Positions 32,621 through 46,210 of a DNA stretch of 64,000 nucleotides are shown in pieces. Position 1 is the stretch's first letter. Each line of letters starts with the position of its first letter. Both the position numbers and the translations under genes were made by a program. The notes beneath the pieces were generated by a model that searched no databases, had not been told where the DNA came from, and saw only the letters and a list, made by a program, of their open reading frames with translations. Origin of the DNA: Platycnemis pennipes (lineage: Eukaryota; Arthropoda; Insecta; Odonata; Platycnemididae); contig OW121856.1 in NCBI GenBank assembly GCA_933228895.1, positions 101,903,027 through 101,967,026 on the forward strand, in the 5' to 3' direction.

Positions 32621-33639
32621 GGCCATTTATAAAACCAATGAACTTGACCATTAAGCTTTCCTTGTTTTTTTTGGGAGGAGAAGTGTATATGTGTTTGAGT
32701 GAGCGGGTGGAGAAACTACAGGTTTTGTCCTCTGGGGATGAGAGGGAGAGAGTGAGGTAGTGGCTCTTCTGGGACGTGTTTCCTGCCCGATCGCTTCTGG
32801 TTACTGTTTCGGGTGGGAGAGGCATAACGACTCACTTAACTGTCCCAAAAATCCCTCGCAAATTTTTCTACTTTCTTGTTTTTACATCTGTTTTTTCTCT
32901 CACCTTCTATTGCGCTAAATTGTCTCCCGGGTAGTGTTCCACTTGGTGAGCAATAAATTTAGAAACTCGAAATCGGTCACTAAAAATTTTGAATTGGCTG
33001 GAACGATTTTGATAACATGTCTACCGAAAGCGGTACTTCAACAGCAGTACTTTCTTCATATTTTGATTCCGCATCCGTCGTGGACGGCGCCAATTGATTA
33101 ATTAACCCACTAACAATATCATTGATGAAATACAAACTCACGAGGGAATCGCGCAGAGACGCCTATGAAAGTAGCTATTCGAACTCATTGAAGATACTTG
33201 TAAGTGAAACAGAATTTTTTTGCAGTGGTAATATAGTTTTTGAGCAGCTCCGCGTTATCGTAGTTGCCCACCAACGATTCTTTTCTCTCCAGGGTAGCAT
33301 GGTCCCTCTGCGCACTGCCCGGGTAATTATGTGAGTTCGGGTAAGTGGGTTGAAGTGTGGAGGGTGTGGGGTTTTCACCTCTCGAACATTCTGGGTTTCA
33401 CAACTGGAGGCCATGAGTTGCTTGTTATCCCTGTTAAAGTTGTTGTTAAATATTTTGTTAAAAATAGAATTATTTGCATTCGTATTTTGAGGAGTAGATT
33501 ACCCTCTATACAATCTTTGATTACATGAAAGTGAAGTATTAACACGCCATTATAACTCATACTCCTTTTATTACTATGTAGATACTAACCATGTAGGTGC
33601 ATGTGACAATATTATGTAGCTTTTTTCCATGTAGTACCC
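32621..33639. other. Spacer, nothing recognised
   Basis: Several overlapping frames of 60-80 codons on both strands, none with a recognisable motif. Confidence 0.5.
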
Positions 33640-33730
33640 TAGCTGCATATCAATAGTGCATGTTTGGTGAACTTCACCCGCTGCCACACACCCTCGCGGT
33701 GGCTTGTGGGGTATCGCGTAGATGCACCAC
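33640..33730 (+). mobile_element. CR1-like LINE 3'-end fragment
   Basis: GTGCATGTTTGGTGAACTTC, CTGCCACACACCCTCGCGGT, GGCTTGTGGGGTATCGCGTA and GATGCA are the family's 3' end in plus orientation, the only copy of the five on this strand. It ends with a single GTAGATG unit. Confidence 0.65.
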
Positions 33731-33842
33731 TGCATTTTGCACAAATCTATAAGTCCAACACTTATTCTTCCCTCCTCAGATGTCTTATATTTTCTTTAGG
33801 TAACATATTCATCAAAATTCTAAAAATCTATTGGTATTCATA

Positions 33843-34190
33843 GCATCGTAATTGGTCACGGATCCTAGGATTTTTTTTGAAGCAGCATTCAACTCAAGTC
33901 TCCTATCAGCCAACATCTTCATGTTTGTAAAGGTTACCTCTTTCAAACCCTACACTGCTTTTTACGTATATCTCACGCGGGGCATGCCATTTTCATTCTT
34001 TCCATTCACTATTCCCTTAAAGATTGTCCTCACCAGACTACTATTTCTCAAGATAGTGCCATTTAGGCTGCCCCACCTTCTTTTTAACGTTTTTATCAGA
34101 CTTCTCTTTTCTTTCAATCCCCTTAGGAGTCTTGTAATGTTGATGGATATTATACACCATGGCTCACTGCCATAAATAATGATGCTCCAT
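33843..34190 (-). mobile_element. Diverged RTE-like fragment with internal deletion
   Basis: On the minus strand it translates as IIYGSEPW, then LKEKRSLIKTLKRRWGSLNG, TILRNSSLVRTIFKGIVNGK, PRVRY and MKMLADRRLELNAASKKILG. Compared with the copy at 2.2 kb, about 20 residues are missing between the YGSE and EKRSLIKT blocks, and two in-frame stops follow RVRY. It is the most diverged family member here and may represent a related subfamily. Confidence 0.7.
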
Positions 34191-37100
34191 TAAAGAAAAA
34201 AAAATACAATTTTTGTTCGTATCAACTTAGGCAGTAGTATATATACTCTTTCTCTATCAAACATTTGGTTGCCTAAGTAATGGGCTTGATAAAATTATTT
34301 GTAACAAATTAATCCCCAATTAGCGTTATTTAATGACATCATGGACTTCATTTATTGCTTACTGCGGTATTTAAGTTTATAATTAAGGAAAACACATAAT
34401 TAATATATTAATGGAAAATATCTGAAAATACGTTTCCTCTTTACCCTTACTATCCGAGTTAAATATTGAATCATAACTCACTGCAGCTGCTACATATGTT
34501 TATGCAAATCAATCATATTTTTATTGATAATATGCTCAAAGGGAAAAGCAGAATAGAACTATAATGCATTTCTAAATTAACGGCTAATTCCATTTGCCTA
34601 GCTGCTCTCTGCTACATGGTTCAGTCAATGGATGGGAGAATAAATTAAAGCGTTATTCAGGTCAGAGACGAGCAGCCTGTTAACCTAAACCCATGGATTT
34701 CGGCTTGAAATCCCACCATGGGTGGTGTTTGTCTCGTAATTAAGCTTAAGATTAAGTTGAGATAGAGGATGATATAGAATCATAGTTATTGAAGAACTAT
34801 AAAACCTAACTACAGCACATTCCTATGATTACTTTAGTTCATGTACTATAACAGTAGTATCGGAACAAATAGCCATTATTATAAAGCATACGCCAATCTT
34901 GTTTTCCCTTATCAGCTGAAACATATTGCCACGAATTTTAAAAACTGTAGGCTAACGTAATATTTTGACGAACAGCAAATATTTTCGCCAAAAAGTTTAT
35001 ACTGATATTTATCCCACGACTGATAACATGAGTTTCCATGTTTCTCTTGGAATTGTAAATGAGTTTCTTAGCACTATATTATAAATATTAACATGAATTA
35101 ATTATGAATACTAACACAGATCTCTCATTTAATACGAAAAATTTGCATTAATGTGCTCATAAATGGGCAACTACTGCTTCAGGGTGTTTTCATTTGTTCA
35201 ACATCCCTTGTTTCTTGTAATTAATTTACACTGTATTGCTGGATTCTCGGAAGAAAAGATGTTTTCCTCCTTTCATTACCATTTCTCCTTGTTATCACTA
35301 GACACTGAGTAATTTTGCATGTTTCTTACTTGAGAAACTTTCTTGTTATAGCTGCAGAATATGATGAAGAGTTATCACTTGGGTAGAGCCTTAGAAGCTA
35401 TGGGATAAACTTTATATTGAAAACTACTCACCTTTATTGACCCTTAGCAGGTCGCGCGGTATTTTGGGAGGGGAGATATCACGTACGGCCTAAAATGCTG
35501 TGTCAATTAAAGTGGATAATACACCTTCTTTTAATCCAAGATTAATTGAATTTTAATTATAGGTAATAATCTATTAACTTAAGTTTCATTTTGCAAAGAA
35601 AGAATTTAACATAGTTTTAATTTATTTTAATTTACAAATTAAATCGAAGCTACAAAGCGACCAAAAACATACGGAGGAGTGCATGTGTAATTAATATGAA
35701 ACAAAATATTTATTTAAAATCTCATCAATGACAAATTTTGCATCGATTTTTATCGACACCACCACGTGACAATATGAAACTGTGTCGTAGAAAATCCTCA
35801 ACAAAAATTTAACCACACCGCTTGTCCTGTGGAAGCAGCCTTAATGTTTTGTCAAATAGAAAAACTTTAAAAATAAGTTGATGAAATGTATAGAAAAACA
35901 ATGGTGACCAAAGTTGAATTATTGCAGTTAAACCAATGCTCCAGATCTTTCAAAACGTGCGTATTCTCTGAAGAGTCAATTTCTTCAACGAGATGCAAAT
36001 GGCTTTAGAATCATAATGGACTGATAAAATGATAACGCTGTATTTCCAGTTTTCGGGATGGAATCGAATGAGCAATAATCATTACTCGTCACTCAATTAT
36101 AGTGAATGAATGAATCAACAACGTTTTTACAAGGAACGTGCATTGATTGGAGAGTCTAATGCCTAGTCTCTATTCTAACCAACTTCTTCAAGTAGGTTGT
36201 TCTTGTTGTTTTTTGGGTGAGGTGTCTGACAGCTATAGTCATGTGCCCCATTTAGAATAAGTGGGTAATTGGGTATCGGTGGGATTTTCAGGGTACGGAG
36301 TAAGAGTTAAGTGAAACCCGGCAGTAGCATTAGCCTTCTTTTAACGAAAGGCGCCAAAGGATTTAACATCCTAATCGGTGACCAGAGTTCTGCACTTGAA
36401 TGCCCTCCACAGGGAACTCAAGCAGGAACCAGTAAACCAAAATGAAAATATGCCCCTGCTGGAATTATAAACAGGTCCCTTGGCATGGGAGGCCAGTAGT
36501 CTTGGTACCTCAAGAAAGAGATCCCTATCCTCAATATGAATAAAGTTTTTCGATTCAATATCAATTTTACCAGCAGTTTATAACGGTATTGAACGAGAAA
36601 GATGTTTAACAATTTAACTACTTCTTGAAGAAAGGAAGGAAGAAGGAAAAATTAAGTTGATTAGCATAGAGTCAATAAATTAGTGTCTAAGGAAAAAGGT
36701 TTGCCTTCAGCTATGATATCCTGTTTGATTAATAATAAATTCTGGGCAGTAAATTGTGCCATTTATACAGTCATAACTTATGCTTCTGAACCGATTTATT
36801 TTAGAGCTACATATCTGTTTACGTATGTTAAAAATGCATTTATAATGTAAACTATTCTGACACCTCTTAAGGTGGGTGATAATTATGTCAAGGGGAATTG
36901 AAAAACACTCAATTTATTTCCAAGTCCTATGAGCAGAAATTATTAAACCTTTTAAAAACAGAAAATTATGAAAGTTTATCAGTCTTTTCCTTCAATATTT
37001 TTTCTTATTCTTAACCATACACCTCGCGGTTATGATTATTCACTAACCCCTTATCTTAGGCATACTATATAAAAAAATTAAATGATCCAATTAATTATTA

Positions 37101-37224
37101 CCTAAAATAATTCGTAGGTATTTTCAAGCATTATTACAGCACTTTCACACCATTATCGGTATTTTTTGAATAATAAAACATTATTTTACGTTTTTATTCC
37201 TGAGTCTATAGTTAAAATCTATAT
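34191..37224. other. AT-rich spacer, no gene recognised
   Basis: Three kilobases with no frame above 65 codons. The only structure noted is the small hairpin at 34689. Confidence 0.6.
34689..34723. repeat. Bulged hairpin
   Basis: ACCCAT and GGATTT pair with AAATCC and ATGGGT around the loop CGGCTTG, with a CACC bulge. Possibly part of a small interspersed element; no box A or B is evident. Confidence 0.4.
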
Positions 37225-38460
37225 TATTAATCTTACCAATGCATAAAAATGAAGTGGTGTCAGTCTGTCTGGCAGCTTTATGTTACGCATCTCCTCAAAA
37301 ACCACAGAACCGATTGAGCTGAAACTTTGTAGGATTCTAGCGTATACATTTTAAGGTGCTATAAGCTATATAAAAAAAGACTTAAGACCCGGGTTCGATT
37401 CCTGGCGCCAATTATCTATTTACATTGGTTTAAATGGACTTTTTCAATTTATGGTAGCGCAAGAGTTTTTTCTTTCGCTCAGTAAAATAACTAATTATTA
37501 ATCGATTTCTTGCATTTTTTCTGTATTTAATGGGAAAATACTTGAAGTTTCTTATTCTTATAACCTATTTACTCTTTGTTTCCCAGGTTTCTGGGTATAT
37601 TGTAATTTATGTTGAAATTTACTGTTTTTCAGATCTTTTCCGAGCGTTGCTAAGGCCATTGCAGGTAGGTACGGAAGGCATTGTAGGTTATTCGTGAAGC
37701 AAGGTCAGCCATATTTTTGCGCACAAAGATACGTGCTGACTGCTAGCGCTACTCACAGATTTAGAAGGTTTGCATTCCGTGCACATTAGGAGTATTTAAA
37801 TGAATGCTTCAGCGGTGCTCAAATTGTTATTTTTTTATTTCTTTACGTGTTTGTGCATATGAACCAAGCTGGGACGTGAAGAGAAGACATGGAATGCTTT
37901 CGAAATCGTCATCGAGTGATGCTTAAGATTTGAGATAATTTAACATAAACCAGGAAATGAAATTCAAATCTCAATATAACGTAATGTCTCATTACGTGTC
38001 CGTGGGTTGTATATTAATGCCATTGCAATGATGCTGAAACGTTAGTCCAAAAGAGGTGCCGTAAACTGCGTTGCTCTTTTCGTGAAGATATTGAAAGGTA
38101 TTAAAAAAGATATCGCAGCTGATTCTTGAATCTACATGGGATATTTCATCCCGAAAAATCACGCGGGATAACTTTTGTGCTACTCTCAGATTAAGTAGAT
38201 GTGCATTCGGTAAAACTATAAGTATTTAAATGACAGTTTCTGTGGGGTTCAAAAAGTGAATATTTTATAAATTTATACCGTATTCTGAAGGGGACCGCTT
38301 TCAAAATTGTTGTATTTTGAGACACATGAACATAATACGAAACTTAAATGAAGTCTAACAAACAATATGAGTAGCAATATGAAAAAAATTGTAATTTAGT
38401 GATACAACAAATATCCCGTAAAAGGTGTGAACATAAGTAACCGAGCGACAAGTACTGATT
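37225..38460 (-). repeat. 1.3 kb dispersed repeat, copy 2 (inverted)
   Basis: It matches 2845-4165 in reverse complement over its whole length, apart from small indels and the missing block of about 90 bp. Landmarks on the plus strand: GTCAGTCTGTCTGGCAGCTT, GATTCTAGCGTATACATTTT, AGCAAGGTCAGCCAT, AAATGACAGTTTCTGTGGGG and GAACATAAGTAACCGAGCGA. It is followed directly by an RTE 3' end, as copy 1 is. The short frames present in copy 1 are not conserved here, which argues against a coding function. Confidence 0.75.
37388..37410 (+). other. tRNA 3'-half-like segment (box B plus CCA)
   Basis: CCCGGGTTCGATTCCTGG runs into CGCCA. GGTTCGATTCC is a perfect pol III B box. No A box lies about 44 bases upstream, so this is a fragment or a mimic. 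Confidence 0.4.
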
Positions 38461-38621
38461 TCATCGCCATCATCGGTCAACAATCCTAGGATCGGTTTGA
38501 AGCAGCTCTCCGCTCTATTCTTCTATCGGCAAACCTCTTCATATTGACGTAACTCTTCTCCTTTACATCCTTCACAACTTGTTCCATATATCTCATACGA
38601 GGTCTGCCTTTTCCATTCTTT
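38461..38621 (-). mobile_element. RTE-like 3' fragment joined to the 1.3 kb repeat
   Basis: On the minus strand: AGAATGGAAAAGGCAGACCT, GAACAAGTTGTGAAGGATGT and AATATGAAGAGGTTTGCCGA, ending in CCGATGATGGCGATGA. It is cut at 38621, much shorter than the partner at 2.2 kb. Short GTACT matches flank it but are too small to call a target-site duplication. Confidence 0.75.
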
Positions 38622-40130
38622 TAAATCTGTACTAGGTTATAAGAAAATAATTTTATCTAATTGGAATAAAAGGCTTTGATAAGTATCCGTAGGAAGTTCA
38701 TTGACGCCACTGTCATGAATTTGGAGAATTGAGACAAGCATAACATATATGAAAGGCCAGAGAAAAGTGTTTTTGGCGAAGATTTGAGTCCTAACATTCC
38801 CAAAAACCCGAATTCTGCCTCATTGTCAAAAATAGACAGATAATACGCATGCATCCTCCCTTCTAACCTCCTTTGTTTCATCTGGCCAGAAAGTTACTAA
38901 ATAATATTCTTATTTTGCAAATGCCCAGGCATTAGTCCAGGCAGTAATTACATGTCTGCATTGGTTTAAATTATGTTCGCGGTTCCGATACTGACTTGGA
39001 GCTAACTCCTTAGCATAACTCCCCTTATTTATTCCCTTCCACACATATTTCGCCCCTTCATGAAAAATGTTAACATTTATTAATACAATATGTATTAAAA
39101 AATGTTAACATTTATTAACGCAATCTGTATTTATTATATTTCTCCCTCCCCTTGAATTTCAATGGGCACCTTCAGCTAGTTAAATATAACATACTAATGG
39201 AATCTAAAGTTAGCACTTTTCAAATTAATTGTTAGCCATTTAGTATTTTGGGAATATTTATGTGGTCCTTATATACGTGGCATGGCTAACATTTCTCGCT
39301 CTCCCTCCCGTTGAATTCCTACGGGAACCTTCAGCTAGTACACAATAAATGTCATAGAGGAAGATTCCATTGAGCCCAGAGTCTATTAGGATAGCAATAG
39401 ATGGAAAGTTCCTCTGTGAGTGCAAGAGTTCAGGTCATGTTCATGTGGGCGTAGGAAGAAGATTTGCCAGAATGGAACTAAATTGGTACCAAACATAGAC
39501 TATTAAAGAGTAGAAAATAAGCAAATTTTAGGTAAAAAAAATCAAAATGCTGTATTTGAATATCTTCCGGATTATCATTCGCATAGAACCACATTGTAAA
39601 TCACGGGATAAGTAAATATATTGAAATAAAAAGATAAATTGTTCGCATTAAATTATGAAAGAAATTTATAAAGCCTATAAAAATGAACAACGAGATGTAA
39701 AAAAGTATAAATAGTAAAGTTAAGTATTCATATTATTCACAGACAATGAGAATCGAATTATTTAAAAAATTGAACCATCAGCACGAATTAAGCTTCAATT
39801 ATTTTCCTACTAATCATTTGATAATGATTACTTCAGTCATTTAGGCAGTTCAATGTACTCAAAGACAGTTTGCCTAGCGTAAAGTCTACTCTTTATATGC
39901 TTTTGGATTGGATTCATTGAGCACTAATCTGCATTTACTGAAGGAGAAACAATAGTGCTGCTCTTTAAGAAGGCTGGAGAATATTTCAACGGTTCGTGAT
40001 CATCCTATAGCTTTCTATCACAAGCAAATATTTCCGTCATATAATATTAATACCCTATCCTCTCAGTCTATCTCACTCTTCTCTGAATTTTTTCCGCAAA
40101 ATATTCACCCGATTTTTCCTTTCCGCCACA
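38622..40130. other. Spacer with small direct repeats
   Basis: A 35-bp unit (AAAAATGTTAACATTTATTA and on) is doubled at 39063-39132. A longer direct repeat built on CTCCCTCCC, TTGAATT and ACCTTCAGCTAGT is found at 39142-39180 and 39301-39339. Otherwise AT-rich with no recognisable gene. Confidence 0.6.
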
Positions 40131-40830
40131 TCGAATCCATAGCAGAACCTTTCTCTTTGCTACCACGATTATTCCCTCGTCCTCACTCCCAACTTTCCTC
40201 TCCATTTCCCTCCTATTCTTTGCGGAGGGAATCTTTGCCGGGAGCACAGTCTGCCCTCACACACATTCCCAGACACACCCCTTTGAGCCCACACTTCATT
40301 CCCACCCCCTCCTACACGCCCACCCTTCCTGCCCCTAAAACCATAGAAGCATTGTAATTCTGTGGGAACTTCTTACCCTCCCCAACAGAGCCTTCTTCCC
40401 CTCCTTTCCCCGCCCACCCGTCCTTCGCTTGCCCCTTTCCCATAAATCCCTTTCCTCGAATTTCTCCTTTAAACCGCCCAAGACTCCCTTCTACACGCTC
40501 TCTCCTCTCCGCCCACTTGCCCAACTTAACCTCCTTCCCATCTCCAAGAAGACTCCCTGCCGAAAACTCCGCCCCATTCCACCCCCAAAAAACACCCTTT
40601 CTCTCCTCACTCCTCTCTTCCCTGACCCTTTTCTGACTCCCCAATTACCCCTCACTCCTTTTTCCTTCCTCACCCACACTCTCGTCTCTCTTTCCGGACC
40701 ACTTCCTCCCTTTAAAACCTCCGCCCTCCTAACTATTTTGCATCTTAATACCGCGACTACTTCCCTCTCCCACTCTCCCCTTACCGTTCCCTCCGCCGGG
40801 AGCTTCCCTTGCCACACGCCCTAGATGTGG
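40131..40830. repeat. C/T-rich tract
   Basis: The plus strand is almost purely pyrimidine with embedded A. It yields a 131-codon plus frame and 108-110-codon minus frames of extreme composition. No exon-like signal. Confidence 0.7.
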
Positions 40831-41180
40831 TTTCGCAGGGCACTCTATGGAAGTAGATGTATTCCTCAGTTCCGTCCTCCCCAGAGATCCCGCTCCTACT
40901 CGAGGAAATGAAATAGAGTGTTCTCAGGTGTCTTTTCTTCCCATTTCATGAAGGTAGGTTCACGCGTCTGACTACTATTTAAGACAATTGGTTCAGACTT
41001 TGTTCTCACTTACTCTCATGTGCTGTCATCATCATCTCCATCACCATCGCGATTTTTTTCAGTCTCCAGAGATGCTGCCTTTCATTCCAACCAATTAAAT
41101 GGCTATTATTCATGGAGACTGATCATTGATGAAAATTGCCAGGGTATCAAAACACTGATATTTCCTTTGCTTACAAGAAT

Positions 41181-41250
41181 CTTTCAATAGCACAGCAATC
41201 TGCTCGTTCTCCCCGAAAGCTGAAGGTCCTTGGTTCGATACTGGTTCCGG
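41181..41250 (+). repeat. tRNA-related SINE-like segment
   Basis: TAGCACAGCAAT (41188-41199) resembles a pol III A box and GGTTCGATACT (41232-41242) a B box. Their starts are 44 bases apart, as in tRNA genes. The segment between could be a decayed anticodon arm. It does not fold into a full cloverleaf with a clear acceptor stem, so a SINE head or tRNA-derived relic is likelier than a functional tRNA. Confidence 0.4.
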
Positions 41251-41259
41251 GTACCGGAT

Positions 41260-44200
41260 ATATAATTGCCATTCGGTGTAACAGAGAAATTTCTAACAGA
41301 AACCTGAGCATCACAACCATTTTCCATTTCGTCTTACATAACTAATAATAAGTTTTTAGTAATTTATTGCTTTACGCTGTAATATATTTATTTCGTTCAC
41401 TCTATCTTGGAATTTTGGTCCTGTGCAGCTTTCATTCCCGGCATTCTTGTTTCTTTTTTTCGAAATATTTTATTTAGATTATCAAAATCCAAATTTATAT
41501 TCTGAATTAAAGTTTTTACAAATTAAAAATACCTAACAAAGAAGTTGTTGTCAGTAGAGTTAAGAGATCAATGAGGTAGAAACACCGCTTGAGCACTACA
41601 GCGTTCTTACCCTGTAAATTATATTCCATGTGAAAACTCATCTGACGTTGTACGTATCCGACAACGTTAGTCAAAGTTATAATACTACTGTAAATGCACT
41701 CTAAATAGCGTTGCATGCAGCTAGTATCGCAAGTTGTAAGTCAACAACTGTTAAGAAGTTAACATTGAAAAAATCCCACTCTGATTATAAAAAAAATTAT
41801 TCGTTAAAGTTACTTACCTATACTGCAATATCTTTCAATATTATAAGGGTTTCGGATATTACGAAATATGTAATGAAACCTGCCAGTGAGCCCGAAATAT
41901 GTTTTTGACTTGACGGAATTATTTTCCATGCCACATTTTTAGCAGTTACACATTGACATACTACCTTTGATATCAGGCGGGTACAATATTATTTAGAGCG
42001 CCTTAAGAGAGGTATTATGAAATGGTACACATAAATCTCATTTATTACGCTGAATATATTACAATAAGATACTAAACCCGAAAGGGAAACACAGTTGAAC
42101 CCTTTAAGAATATTTCACATTTCCTTAAACCTGAGAAAACGTAACCCTCCTAAAAGACACTATTGCCGCACAAATGTTCGTAATTGAAATCACTCTTGCT
42201 GGGGACGCGTTCTCAATGAAAACTTCCACTCGCGATTCTCACAACTTTGCGGCAATTGAAGCACCGCTGTGGGCTTTTTCGCCCGTATTACATTCAACAC
42301 GGCTGGTCGCTTAAAGTTTTTGGTGTTGGCACGCAACTGGGGACAAAAGTTTGCGGCTGAAGTTTTGTGAATAAATTTCAGGAGAAATGACGCGGGCACA
42401 TCCTGTCTCTCCTCTCGTTTCTCAGAATTAAGATCCGTCAAGTAACACCTCGGAGCATTAGCGGCTCCTGCCTCCCTTTGGTGGAACCCTTTATGACTCC
42501 CCTCATCCTGACCTAATTACATTCCTCACCCCCTTCCTCCCCCGCCCCTCCAACCTTTCCACTCCCATCCACGTTATTGTGATTCTCGCTGCATAACACT
42601 GGAGTGTCTTCTTTTGCGATTTAATTGGAATGAGTCCTGGGTACACGTCATTGCAACACCACTACGAGAGAAGGAGAGGAGGAAGGTGGAATTATCTGCC
42701 TCCCTGAACGCCATTCCATCTTCCTATAAACCCTAAACGGAACCGTCGCCGCATTCTTACTTAACCTCACTTCCTGCATCCCCGAAACGCTGAGCTTCTG
42801 GGGAACAAGTCTCTCGAGACAGGAGTGGTAGAGCAAGTTGTGGGGATGAAGACAAACCAAGGAGTTGGGGTTTGTGAAACCCGTTTAGCTAAATTAAGTT
42901 CATTTAAATGGAAAACCAAACGGTAAATTAGTTGGCTTTATCCCTTAATTAAGGTTTGTGCTTCGAAAGGGTTGCTCTCCTGAAACGATATCAACCGGCT
43001 GTCCGGCTGCTAGATATCCAAACTGTAGTGTGAATTTATTGGAAAAAGATTTCAGACCGTACGTTGTAAGATGCGCTGGATACTTGGTGCAATGAAAGTT
43101 AAATGATGGGAGAACTGAAAAAAGTGATAATGCCGGTGGATAATATTTTCAAGTAAACTTATGCTTAAGAATTATTTATGCACATTTCAACATATATGCC
43201 TGCATAAATAAGTTTTTCGGCATTATTATGAAACTTGGATTTAGATGGAGCTGGTCAGCTGAGTAGTAAAAATAGGGAAAAATAATAGCTAAGAATTATA
43301 TATAAGAATAATAACTAATGGAAACCATGAAGAATGCTATTGGTGTGATCATTTTGAGCAAGAAGAAAATCGATTTTAAAGAACTTTAGCATGGAGAAGA
43401 ATCTGAAAGAAAGATTTGCACGAAAAGTTATTTTGCAGTAAAAAAGGCGAGGTAGAACAAGTTGAGTGTTGTATCCTCGCGAATGAGTATTATTCTCAGT
43501 AGAGAAAGATTTTCAAGCGAGATGAAACGCACTTAACAAATAAAACTAAGAATTTTTAGTAAACAGTTCAAGAAAATCTCATGTTTAAATGTACTGCTTT
43601 CATTTTTAACCCACTAATGAAGAACAATTTAATAAATTGTAGGTTACTAATACTCCTTTTATATATATTTTATAAATCCATTCAACAAATGAGGGATGAC
43701 ATTAAAAGTTATATCATAATTATGGAAGAGGTTCAAATACAACTGGTGAACTGAAAAATAATATTTTATTAACATTTAGCAAATATTTTCACGTAATACA
43801 GTTTCCAATCTTAAAAGAGACATGTTCAAATGTTAAAACAAATAAAGAACGCGAATGAATAAAAATAGGAAGCATTGGTTCATCAACGAAGTATTAAGTC
43901 TCGGGAAAAATTTAACAGTGGATATTATTTTTGATACTACTATACATCTCAAAACATAAAATGAAACCTTAAATTGTCAAATGTGTTATATCCCTGTGTT
44001 GAAGTAAACTAGAAAAGGAGCCACTAGCAACAGTACAATAATCAGTATTGGGATTGATATAAATGTCTATCGTCTCTATTACACCTACGAAGGTTGCCAG
44101 AAACGCAAAAAAAAGTATGTCAACAGTATCAAGTAATTCTTTCTGTATTGTGCAAAAAACAATTCTTTCTTTATGGTGGTAAATAAGAATACCATTATTT

Positions 44201-45780
44201 CTAGTTGGTTTGATTTTCAAGTCTCATATTCTGAGTATCAGGGATTCTGAATTTATTTAGTCTTCCTAGATTTAAAGCAACAAAAGTTAGCTACTAAAAT
44301 ATTAGGGAGTTATTGCCTCATGCCATTTATTTTCATGTAAAAGTTATTATTTTTTGCTAGAGGTACAGTTCACAGCACAAGGTATATTACTCTAGCAAAC
44401 CTCTAGTTAAAGCAGTTTGCACGAAGCCATAAAAATTGATTTCGGGCATCAGGCCTGACATACTGTCCCTGACTAAATTCTTCACCATCAAAAATACTAC
44501 TTATTAATTAAATGTTTCAAGTATGCAGTTTGAGTAATGACCAACGAGAGAGTATACAATAACTAGAGTATTAATTTTTCATTTCCAGCAAGACGGTATG
44601 AGATAGTTATGTGGGAAGCATGCTTTTCAGGAGAAGTAAGTTGGGTTGCCTGTACTCAAGGGTAAAAGGGTAGGTTTGTAACTTAATTATATTAGATCTA
44701 CACCAAATGCGCTAACGCTTAAATGAAAAAAAAATGTTTATTTTCTTAAAATGGTCATAATATACCCTTCATAATGTAAAATTAAGCATGAAGTTTTGTA
44801 GCTTGTTCATAAAAAATCATATACCTCGTGTATTTCTATTTTCATCAAATTTACATGCTCTGACGTTTATTTGTCCTTTATTGACACTAACTATCAGGAG
44901 CGCAGCGAGGGGGGAGATTAAGGGTTAAAATCTCCGCCAGAGGAACTGAAAAAATTGTGATGAACTTGCTAAAAAATTAGGCAGACTGAACATTTCTTTG
45001 TAACTGTAAATAAACAGACATTCTTCACGTTTCAATAACTGATCTTTATGTGTCACTCTACAACCTGGATATTTAAAGTCTTTGGGCTTGATAAATTATA
45101 CATGTAAAATATAAGACAGTGTGATACAATTGTATTCCTTCAAGGTATGTTTGAAGCTCGTTTGTTACTTGCTATATGGTCTTTTTCAAATTAAAAATAT
45201 AATACTTATTTGAAGAACTATACTTTTCTTAAATTTTAAAATATAATACCAGTTTAACAATATATTTTCTTCCAAATCTATGCCTAAGATTGTAAGGGGA
45301 TTAATAATATTAATGTGATAAAATGTCCACTAAATACAAAATATAAGTTCAAGGCACACATTAAATCTAGGTGAAGGTACATCGATTGTGCCTACCATAC
45401 AATCCAGGTGAACATCCCCAAAATATATTCCCGGCTGGTCCCGTTCTAACCATTACTTATGAAATGCTTTTGGAAAAGATTAAAATGAATTATTGATACA
45501 TCATCAGTGATTACCCATTCTCCTGGTGACAAATTTTCCTGAAACGAACCCTTGTAACATAGCACGACTGACGCATGTCATTGAATTATAGTTCGAAGTT
45601 ATATTTTAACATAGAGCAAAGGAAAATTTTATTTACGTACCTCACCGTGGTCATGCACATCAGTCCTTTTGCAAAAGGCAGTCGGTGAAAATTTCAATGC
45701 GCCTGAGAATTTCTGTTCAGGCATCGGGGGATTCGGGAGCACGTTGATGATCTCTGGGAAAGCACTCAAATGTACGCCCC
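41260..45780. other. AT-rich spacer, no gene recognised
   Basis: 4.5 kb with frames up to 83 codons, none familiar. 42160-42450 is somewhat richer in CG. At 44895-44925 the phrase CAGGAGCGCAGCGAGGGGGG looks like a DNA-transposon terminus, but no partner end was found. Confidence 0.5.
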
Positions 45781-46210
45781 TTAATGCTTAGGCGACGCTA
45801 CCAACACGGATATAATATTCGACGCAGAAGAGAATGAGGTGAGAGAGAGATAGGAGAGGGGTTGGTGGAAAGGGAAGGAGAGAAGCGGAACGCGAGTCGG
45901 GAGAACGGGGTTCAGTTGGTGTGAGTGTAGCAGGTGAGGCTCTGTGGGTGTAACGAGGAGGGGAGAGCGAGGAGACACCCTGGGAAGGGTTTGGGGGAGG
46001 AGAGAAGGGAGAGGAAGAAGGGGTAGATGGGAGGCCAAATCCTTTCCCTCTTCGGTAGCATTCCCCGCCAGCCTCTCTCTCGACACTCACCACCAAACGC
46101 CTGGAACGCCGCACTTCAGACCACCCACCTTCCCCCTCCTCTCCCCCCTCCCACTCCACACATTCCCCTCCCCCTTCCAGCTACCCCACTTCCCGCCAGA
46201 GTCATCAGAC
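45781..46210. repeat. G/A tract switching to C/T tract
   Basis: The plus strand is purine-rich at 45825-46040 and pyrimidine-rich at 46050-46200. Overlapping frames of 90-136 codons on both strands are compositional. Confidence 0.7.

Noticed and set aside
33852..34175. 107-codon plus-strand frame
   Set aside because: It is the antisense shadow of a decayed RTE polymerase fragment on the minus strand.
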